Below are positions 22,918 to 28,162 of a DNA stretch of 28,162 bases, piece after piece. How positions within the stretch are numbered: position 1 is the first letter of the stretch; each line of letters opens with the position of its first letter. Origin of the DNA: CAYFKJ01 sp964528595. GTDB lineage: Bacteria > Pseudomonadota > Alphaproteobacteria > UBA2966. Below the pieces are notes generated by a model. The model was given only the letters and a program-made list of their open reading frames with translations, searched no databases and was not told the DNA's origin. Made by a program: the position numbers and the translations under genes. The stretch is taken from assembly GCA_964528595.1 (NCBI GenBank), contig CAZGTM010000045.1, forward strand, positions 1 to 28,162. The letters run 5' to 3'.

Positions 22918-24644
22918 TGCGCGGCCTCGCGTCGCAGGGCTCGGGTCGCTCCATCATCGACCTCGCCGTCGGACGTCAGGGCGACGCCATAATCCTCGAC
23001 CGCGCCGTCAACGCTGACGTAGCCCAATTTCACGTCGCGCGCCACCGCCGCCGGATCGCGTGTCAACGCCGGTCCGTAACCGCCCCCGCCGGGCGTTTCG
23101 AGATGAAGGTGCTGGCCTCTGGAGATCTTGATGCCGACCATCTTGGAGGCCATCGGCGGTTCGGCCTGACCGTCATCGGTCTCATAGAAGAAACGGTTGA
23201 TTGCGCCGCTGCCGCCGCCCTCGATACCGGGCGGAGCGTAGCGGCCGCGTTCGCCGAACAGGAAGACGTCGGCGTCTTCCTCCAGCAGCTCGATTTCGTA
23301 GATCGCGCCCAAGCCGCCGCGATGACGGCCCGGGCCGCCGCTGTCGGGCCTGAGCGCCCATTGCGTGAAGAACATCGGGTAGGCCGCTTCGAGAATTTCG
23401 ATGGGCGGGATGGTTGCCGTTGAAATGGGGGCGTTGCCGTGGTTGAGGCCATCGCCTTCCGGGTGGCCGCCGTGGCCGCCACCGAAAAAGCTGAACATCA
23501 CCCAGCGCCGCCCGTCACGGCGGTGCCCGGCCAGCGACAGGGCGTTGATGGTGCCGTAGGCGCAACCGTTGGAGCGCTCCGGCGCCGCCTGGGCCACGGC
23601 CCCGAAAACGACGTCGATAATGCGCAGGATGGTCTCGGTATAGCCGCCGACCGGTTTGGGCGCCTTGACCGCAAGCAAAGTGTCGTCCGGAATGACGATA
23701 TCGATAGGCTGCAGCACGCCGGCGTTGGCCGGAACCTCGGTGAAGACATGCTTCAGCGCAACGTAGACGGACGCCACCGCCGTCGAACGCGCGATGTTAA
23801 CGGGGCCGGCGCAGGCCGGCGACGAACGCGAGAAATCCAGCGTCATTTCCTCGCCGGCGATGGTCAGGTCGAGGGCGATCTTGAGGGGCTCGTCGACAAT
23901 GCCGTCGTTGTCCAGCCAGTCGTCGCAGGAATAGGTGCCGTCCGGCAGTTCGGAAATGTTGGCGCGCATCAGGCGGGTGGCGCGCGCCTGCAATTCTACC
24001 AAGGCCTCGCTGACGGTGGCGTCGCCGTATTCGTCCAGCAGCGCCGACAAGCGTTTTTCACCGAGTTCCAGCGCGTTGATCTGGCCGTTGAGGTCGCCGT
24101 AGAGGCTGCCGGGCTGGCGCGAATTGGCCTGCATAATGTCGACTATGTCCTGGCGGAAGTCGCCCGCCTCGAACAGTTTCACGGGCGGGATCAGCATGCC
24201 CTCCTGAAAACTCTCGGTCGCCGCCGGATTGTAGTTGCCCGGCACGTTGCCGCCGACGTCGTGCCAGTGCCCAACCGAGGCGAGGTAACAAAACAACTCG
24301 CCGTCGCGGTAATAAGGCCGCACCAGCTTGAAGTCCGAGAGGTGGGTGCCGCCGTCGTAGGGATCGTTGAAGATGTAGACGTCGCCGTCCGCCAAGTCGC
24401 CGTCGCGGGCCGCCTTGTCGATCACCGCCTTGACCGCGAACGACATGGCGCCGACGAAGATGGGCAGGCCCGACTTGCCCTGTACGAGGGTTTCGCCCGT
24501 TGCGGCGTCATAGAGCCCGTGGGAGGCGTCGTGGGCTTCGGCAATGATGGGGTTGAAGGCGCTGCGGAACAACGTCGCGTCCATCTCGTCGGCGATCTGT
24601 TCCAGACGGCCCTTGAGGACAGCCAGGGTGACGGGATCAATCAT
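22914..24644 (-). CDS. hyuB: Hydantoinase/oxoprolinase family protein, subunit B (HyuB)
   Basis: 576 aa. It matches HyuB throughout: IDPVTLAVLKGRLEQIADEM at the start (the usual opening of the family), YIFNDPYDGGTHLSDFKLV, LASVGHWHDVGGNVPGN with the conserved His and Asp, PKPVGGYTETILRI, GGGHGGHPEGDG and the C-terminal LETPGGGGYG. The conserved His/Asp residues probably bind metal and the substrate amide. I chose the ATG at 24644, which overlaps the lyase stop by 8 nt; the longer frame adds eight residues within the lyase gene and has no family support. HyuA follows with an ATGA overlap. Confidence 0.93.
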   Translation of the reverse strand: MIDPVTLAVLKGRLEQIADEMDATLFRSAFNPIIAEAHDASHGLYDAATGETLVQGKSGLPIFVGAMSFAVKAVIDKAARDGDLADGDVYIFNDPYDGGTHLSDFKLVRPYYRDGELFCYLASVGHWHDVGGNVPGNYNPAATESFQEGMLIPPVKLFEAGDFRQDIVDIMQANSRQPGSLYGDLNGQINALELGEKRLSALLDEYGDATVSEALVELQARATRLMRANISELPDGTYSCDDWLDNDGIVDEPLKIALDLTIAGEEMTLDFSRSSPACAGPVNIARSTAVASVYVALKHVFTEVPANAGVLQPIDIVIPDDTLLAVKAPKPVGGYTETILRIIDVVFGAVAQAAPERSNGCAYGTINALSLAGHRRDGRRWVMFSFFGGGHGGHPEGDGLNHGNAPISTATIPPIEILEAAYPMFFTQWALRPDSGGPGRHRGGLGAIYEIELLEEDADVFLFGERGRYAPPGIEGGGSGAINRFFYETDDGQAEPPMASKMVGIKISRGQHLHLETPGGGGYGPALTRDPAAVARDVKLGYVSVDGAVEDYGVALTSDGEVDDGATRALRREAAQ

Positions 24645-25527
24645 CGCTATCCTCGAAATTGGCGGCATCGTAAGCCGCGCCGGCTTCCAGCATGTCAGCC
24701 GTGCCCAGCAGTTCGTTGAGTTGGTCGAAGTCGAACATGCGCTCGCGCATGGGATCGTTGGTGCCGTGCGCCTTGAGGCTGGCGAAATAGTCCTGGGCCG
24801 TTCGCGCGATGGTGCGCACCAGACCGCCGGGGAAGATCACCACCGAGAAGCCCATGGTCTGAAGCTCGGATGCCGATTTCAGGGGCGTCTTGCCGCCTTC
24901 GACCATGTTGGCGAGCAGGGGAGCCCGCCCCTGGAAACGCGACACGACGGATTGCATTTCCGCCGGATCGCGTGGCGCTTCAACGAACAGGATATCGGCC
25001 CCGGCCTCCAGATAAGCCTCGGCCCGGTCGAGCGCCGCCTCGAAGCCTTCGACCGCGATGGCATCGGTGCGGGCGACGATCAGGGTTTCGGGCGTGCGGC
25101 GGGCATCCGTGGCGGCCTTGATCTTGCCCGCCATTTCGGCGGCCGGGACCAACACCTTGCCGGCGAGATGACCGCAGCGCTTGGGCAGGGTCTGGTCTTC
25201 CAACTGGATGGCGTTGGCGCCCGATTGTTCGAACAACCGCACGGTGCGCTGGACGTTGAGGGCATTGCCGTAGCCCGTGTCGGCATCGACGATCAGCGGC
25301 AGTTCGGTACGTTCGGAAATGGTGGAAAGGGTATCCGCCACCTCGCTCATGCCGACCAGCCCGATGTCAGGTCGGCCGAAGCGGCAATAGGCGATGCTGG
25401 CGCCCGAGAGATAGGCGGCGGCGAAACCGGCCTGTTCGGCCAGAACGGCGCTCAGGGCATCGTAAACGCCGGGGGCGGTGACGATCCCGTCGCCGGCCAG
25501 CTGGGTGGAAAGGCTCGTGTGGTTCAT
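24637..25527 (-). CDS. Isocitrate lyase/PEP mutase-family C-C lyase
   Basis: 296 aa. The family makes or breaks a bond next to an enolate of pyruvate, glyoxylate or oxaloacetate; the lyase branch includes 2-methylisocitrate lyase and 2,3-dimethylmalate lyase. The metal site VDADTGYGN (D81, D83), IQLEDQ (E110) and the flexible-loop motif PKRCGHLAGK are all present. C118 in KRCGH is the general acid of the C-C lyases, so phosphoenolpyruvate mutase activity is unlikely. The substrate loop AYCRFGRPDIGL differs from PrpB of propionate metabolism. It begins in an ATGA overlap with the LeuD-like gene and ends 8 nt inside HyuB. Coupling to a LeuCD-type dehydratase suggests that it splits the hydroxy acid made by that enzyme. 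Confidence 0.9.
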   Translation of the reverse strand: MNHTSLSTQLAGDGIVTAPGVYDALSAVLAEQAGFAAAYLSGASIAYCRFGRPDIGLVGMSEVADTLSTISERTELPLIVDADTGYGNALNVQRTVRLFEQSGANAIQLEDQTLPKRCGHLAGKVLVPAAEMAGKIKAATDARRTPETLIVARTDAIAVEGFEAALDRAEAYLEAGADILFVEAPRDPAEMQSVVSRFQGRAPLLANMVEGGKTPLKSASELQTMGFSVVIFPGGLVRTIARTAQDYFASLKAHGTNDPMRERMFDFDQLNELLGTADMLEAGAAYDAANFEDSDD

Positions 25528-26036
25528 GTCTCTTGGTTTTCCCGCTCGGCTTTCAGGCGTTGTTCCAGGTGCGGCACCAATCCGCCTGCGGCAATCATAT
25601 CGAGAAGATGCGGCGGCACCGGATCACAAGAAATTGTAGTCCCGGACGTGAGGTTGGCAATCCCCCCTGCCGCGCCGTCGACGGTCACCCGGTCGCCCGC
25701 CGCGATCGTCATCGCTCCCTCGTAGGTGACGGCCAGCAGACCGAAGTTGAGGGCGTTGCGGTAGAAAATACCGCCGAAGGAGCGTGCCGCAACGGCAGCA
25801 ACGCCGAGCATCTTGAGCGCCTGGGCCGCCTGTTCGCGTGATGAGCCGATGCCGAAGTTCTCCCCGGCGATGACGACGTCTCCCGGCGCGACCTTGGCGG
25901 CGAAATCGGGATCGACGGCCTCCAGGCAGTGGCTCGCCATCTCCTCCATCGAGCCCTTCATGTAGAGCCCAGGCGCCAGCACATCGGTATCGATGTCGTC
26001 GCCGAAGATCCAGGCGCGCCCGCCCTCGCCGCTCAC
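25524..26036 (-). CDS. Aconitase-family dehydratase, small (LeuD-like) subunit
   Basis: 170 aa, GTG start overlapping the LeuC-like stop (GTGA). It has the LeuD swivel-domain features: WIFGDDIDTDVLAPGLYM near the start (the usual GDNIDTD), VVIAGENFGIGSSREQAAQAL, and SFGGIFYRNALNFGL. This subunit supplies the substrate-recognition loop and, with the large subunit, forms the active dehydratase or isomerase. Leucine synthesis is not suggested, as no leuA or leuB is present. Close relatives by architecture are homoaconitase, citramalate isomerase and dimethylmaleate hydratase. Which dicarboxylate it takes is open. Confidence 0.9.
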   Translation of the reverse strand: MSGEGGRAWIFGDDIDTDVLAPGLYMKGSMEEMASHCLEAVDPDFAAKVAPGDVVIAGENFGIGSSREQAAQALKMLGVAAVAARSFGGIFYRNALNFGLLAVTYEGAMTIAAGDRVTVDGAAGGIANLTSGTTISCDPVPPHLLDMIAAGGLVPHLEQRLKAERENQET

Positions 26037-27310
26037 GAGCCCGTCTCCGACAACATATCGCGGGGGTCGGCGATGTGTCCCGCCACCGCCGACGCCGCAA
26101 CGGTATAGGGCGATGCCAGATAGACGTTCGAGCCGGGGTGCCCCATGCGTCCCTGGAAATTGCGCGCCGTCGAGGCGATGCAGGTTTCGCCTTCCGCCAG
26201 CACGCCGGCACCGTAGCCCGCGCAGGCGCCGCAGCCCGTCGGCATCAGGATGGCGCCCGCCGCCGTCAATGTGGCGAGCGTGCCGTCGGCCGCCGCGTCG
26301 GCCGTGGTCCGGGTCGACGCCGGGGCGATCAACAGACGCACGCCTCGCGCCACCTGTTTCCCCGCCAACACGCCGGCGGCCATACGGAGGTCTGCCAGTT
26401 TGGCACCCGTACAGGCGCCGATGTAGGCCTGCTGGACGGCCTCGCCGGCGTGATCGCCGACCGGTCCGGCGTTGGCCGGCGAATGGGGAGCGGCGACGAA
26501 AGGCGGCAGATCGTCGGCGTCGAAGTCATGGCTTTCGAGATAGTCGGCATCGTCGTCGCCCTGCCAGTGGTCGATGTCGCCGGGGTCGCCGCCCGCCGCC
26601 CGGATGTAATCCGCCGTGGTCCGGTCGGCGGCGATGATGCCGGTCTGCGCACCCAACTCGGCCGCCATGTTGCAGAGCGTCAGGCGTTCGGGCATGCCGA
26701 GCGCCGAAATCGCCGCGCCGGCGTATTCCACCACCTGGTATCCGCCGCCGCCCATGCCGAGCCGGGCGCAGGCTGCCAGCATCATGTCCTTGGCCGAGAC
26801 GCCGTGACCGAGAGCGCCCCGCCAATTAAGACGAATGGTGCCGGGCACCTTGATCCAGGTTTCGCCCGTCACCAGCACGCCGGCCATGTCGGTGGCGCCG
26901 ACGCCGAACATGAAACAGCCCGCCGCACCGCCCGAAGGTGAATGGCTGTCGCCGCCCACGACGAACATGCCGGGGGCAAGATGGCCGTTTTCCTGCAGCA
27001 CGACGTGGCAGATGCCCTGCATGTCGTGAAAACGGTCGACGTGATTGGCCGTTACCCATTTTCGCGTGAGGTCGAGGATGGCGGCACTTTCGGCGTCCAC
27101 GGCGGGCACGTAGTGGTCGGTGACGACGACAACGCAGTCCGGGTCCCAGACCTCGGCCCCCAGGCGCTCCAGAATGGGCGCGACGCGTCGGGGTCCGCCG
27201 GAATCGTGCATCATCGCCAGATCCACCCGGCAGGTGACGATGTCACCCGCCGCCACGCGGTCCTTGCCGGCGGCGCGGGCAATGATTTTTTCCGCCAAGG
27301 TTTGCGTCAC
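26033..27310 (-). CDS. Aconitase-family dehydratase, large (LeuC-like) [4Fe-4S] subunit
   Basis: 425 aa, of LeuC/homoaconitase size. The three Cys that hold the catalytic [4Fe-4S] cluster are C300 (GACTGAKLADLR) and C360 and C363 (GCGACAG). HDSGGPRRVAP near the start, GDSHSPSGGAAG and RNFQGRMGHPGSNVYLASP are further family hallmarks. It catalyses addition or removal of water on a hydroxy- or unsaturated dicarboxylate, together with the LeuD-like subunit. I chose the GTG at 27310 because MTQTLAEKI is the usual LeuC opening and a TGGAA ribosome site precedes it; the frame runs on to 27397 without support. It opens a five-gene operon whose members all overlap, so the products probably act in one pathway. 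Confidence 0.92.
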   Translation of the reverse strand: MTQTLAEKIIARAAGKDRVAAGDIVTCRVDLAMMHDSGGPRRVAPILERLGAEVWDPDCVVVVTDHYVPAVDAESAAILDLTRKWVTANHVDRFHDMQGICHVVLQENGHLAPGMFVVGGDSHSPSGGAAGCFMFGVGATDMAGVLVTGETWIKVPGTIRLNWRGALGHGVSAKDMMLAACARLGMGGGGYQVVEYAGAAISALGMPERLTLCNMAAELGAQTGIIAADRTTADYIRAAGGDPGDIDHWQGDDDADYLESHDFDADDLPPFVAAPHSPANAGPVGDHAGEAVQQAYIGACTGAKLADLRMAAGVLAGKQVARGVRLLIAPASTRTTADAAADGTLATLTAAGAILMPTGCGACAGYGAGVLAEGETCIASTARNFQGRMGHPGSNVYLASPYTVAASAVAGHIADPRDMLSETGS

Positions 27311-27357
27311 GAAAATTTTCCAGCTTTTCCACCAGGCGGCCCTTCGGCCACCGCCAA

Positions 27358-27372
27358 TAGTCTTATAGACTA
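27358..27372. promoter_or_regulatory. Palindrome TAGTCT-TAT-AGACTA between divergent genes
   Basis: Two perfect 6-bp arms around TAT lie in the 97-nt gap between the minus-strand dehydratase operon (start 27310) and the plus-strand SnoaL-like gene (start 27408). The dyad overlaps -10-like hexamers on both strands: TATAGA on plus and TATAAG on minus. It is placed to control both genes. The -35 regions are not convincing. The regulator is not known. Confidence 0.5.
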
Positions 27373-27407
27373 CATCGAATTTCCAGCCGATCCACAAGGA
27401 GAGTGCC

Positions 27408-27782
27408 GTGAGCGGACAAAACCCGAGCCAAATCGTGCAGGACTATCTGGCCGCCATGGAAGCGCGCGACTTGGAAAAAGCAGCCACGTATCTGGCAGAT
27501 GGCTTCGTCATGATTTTCCCGGGTGGCGTTGAATTCTCCAAACCGGCGGAACTGGTCGAGTGGGCCAGAGACCGTTACCGTTCCGTCGGCAAAAGCTATG
27601 AGCGCTTCGACGAGACGGTCGGCGAAGGCGGCCGCGCGGTCTACTGCTACGGCACGCTCTACGGCGAGTGGCCCGACGGCAGCCCGTTCGAGGGTATCCG
27701 TTTCATCGACCGCTTTACGGTGGCGGACGGCAAACTGGTCGACCAGCGCGTCTGGAACGATTTAGCCGAGATGAAACCGTAA
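27408..27782 (+). CDS. SnoaL-like (NTF2 fold) protein
   Basis: 124 aa. The start is a GTG at 27408 behind an AAGGAGAG ribosome site. The sequence has the SnoaL/NTF2 layout: an opening helix (IVQDYLAAMEARDLEKAATY), then LADGFVMIFPGG, and strands with FIDRFTVADGKLVDQRVWND, the usual ending of polyketide-cyclase-like and limonene-epoxide-hydrolase-like proteins. Such proteins bind a small ligand in a cone-shaped pocket and may be enzymes or binding proteins; the reaction is not predictable. It is transcribed away from the LeuC-like operon and shares its promoter region, so a role in that pathway is possible. It is followed after 69 nt by the cyclic-nucleotide-binding gene. Confidence 0.75.
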   Translation: MSGQNPSQIVQDYLAAMEARDLEKAATYLADGFVMIFPGGVEFSKPAELVEWARDRYRSVGKSYERFDETVGEGGRAVYCYGTLYGEWPDGSPFEGIRFIDRFTVADGKLVDQRVWNDLAEMKP

Positions 27783-27851
27783 TCTTGCGTATGGACCACC
27801 GCCTAGTAGAGCGTTATCTTTTTCCTGATCGAGGGATTGGGGGCATCAGCA

Positions 27852-28162
27852 ATGTCAGCCGAAGACGAACTGCAGTATCGCGAATTCGCCAAGGGCACGA
27901 CGATCTTCAAATCCGGTGATGAAGCATCGGAAGCCTATCTCCTACAGAACGGATCGGTGGATATCGTTACCGAACGCAATGGTGAAGAAATCGTCATCGA
28001 AACCCTCAGCCGCGGAGATTTCCTGGGGGAAATGGCGCTTGTCGACAATGCCCGTCGCTCGGCCACGGCGGTCGCCCACGAGGACGTCACCTGCGCGGTC
28101 TTCAGCAAGGCGGAAATCGACCGCAGTCTGGAAAACTCCGATTTGCTGACCTACGCCCTGAT
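27852..28162 (+). CDS. Cyclic-nucleotide-binding domain protein, N-terminal part (3' end outside window)
   Basis: 103 codons are visible and the frame runs off the right edge. The sequence is a cNMP-binding domain: FAKGTTIFKSGDEASEAYLL, GSVDIVTERNGEE, and the phosphate-binding cassette FLGEMALVDNARRSATAVA with the Glu and the Arg-Ser-Ala that hold the cyclic phosphate and ribose. It may be a Crp-like regulator (if an HTH follows) or a stand-alone or fused cNMP sensor; the missing part decides this. The start at 27852 is the first ATG in frame after a GA-rich stretch. A nucleotide cyclase is encoded at the other end of this window, but a link is speculative. Confidence 0.85.
   Translation, partial: MSAEDELQYREFAKGTTIFKSGDEASEAYLLQNGSVDIVTERNGEEIVIETLSRGDFLGEMALVDNARRSATAVAHEDVTCAVFSKAEIDRSLENSDLLTYAL

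Noticed and set aside
23439..25725. Long plus-strand open frames opposite HyuB and the lyase
   Set aside because: Both are antisense to genes with full motif sets, and the translations show no recognisable domain.
1..28162. tRNA or rRNA genes, CRISPR arrays, insertion sequences, attachment sites
   Set aside because: No tRNA-like cloverleaf, tandem repeat array, transposase or integrase was seen on either strand.

Overview
The window is a compact, GC-rich, gene-dense stretch of a proteobacterial chromosome. The type of genes (a B12-dependent acyl-CoA mutase with its G-protein chaperone, a FIST/cyclase signalling pair, HyuAB, and Gfo/Idh, xylose-isomerase-like and deacylase families) suggests an alphaproteobacterium of Rhodospirillales type. 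This placement is an inference from gene content only. There are no rRNAs, tRNAs, insertion sequences or CRISPR arrays. About 24 genes are packed into short operons with 2-13 nt gaps or ATGA/GTGA overlaps.

Region by region. (1) 1-2243, plus strand: the 3' part of a FIST-domain sensor gene and a GAF plus class III nucleotide cyclase plus TPR protein. (2) 2246-2680, minus strand: a FucU/RbsD sugar mutarotase behind an AT-rich palindrome. (3) 2830-3299, plus: merF and a small GDCCVxC cysteine-rich protein, with no merR, merP or merA in view. (4) 3413-7593, plus: a tight four-gene operon with a GFA-type zinc protein, an intact acyl-CoA synthetase, a QueG-like double Fe-S protein, and an unusual fusion of an unrecognised N-terminal domain with a decayed AMP-binding domain. 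(5) 7685-10931, plus: a sugar catabolic operon (TIM-barrel isomerase/epimerase, Gfo/Idh/MocA dehydrogenase, aldo/keto reductase). Its promoter carries the same 17-bp palindrome as the FucU gene 5 kb away. (6) 10906-13795, minus: an N-acyl-D-amino-acid deacylase and a multi-spanning permease. (7) 13903-19970: an acyl-CoA locus with a thiolase on the minus strand, diverging from mutase large subunit, B12 subunit, 3-hydroxyacyl-CoA dehydrogenase, TetR regulator and MeaB-type GTPase. (8) 20125-20847, plus: an unrecognised protein. (9) 27310 to 20851, minus: a five-gene, fully overlapping operon of LeuC-like and LeuD-like dehydratase subunits, an ICL/PEP-mutase-family lyase, HyuB and HyuA. (10) 27408-28162, plus: a SnoaL-like protein and the start of a cyclic-nucleotide-binding protein.

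The best candidate for an undescribed system is region 7. Aligned by eye to methylmalonyl-CoA mutase, the large subunit lacks the residues equivalent to Tyr89, Arg207 and His244, although the barrel and the B12 subunit look functional. Its neighbours are also divergent: the thiolase has Pro where the second catalytic Cys should be, and the dehydrogenase has replaced two active-site Asn. A TetR gene and a palindrome inside the thiolase promoter suggest dedicated control. The second candidate is region 9, where ATP-dependent ring opening or carboxylation (HyuAB) is co-translated with a dehydratase and a C-C lyase. That order resembles the end of the dimethylmaleate/dimethylmalate branch known from nicotinate fermentation. 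The third is the shared AATAAATA-N-TATTTATT palindrome, which defines a small sugar regulon with no regulator gene in the window. All substrate assignments are inferences.
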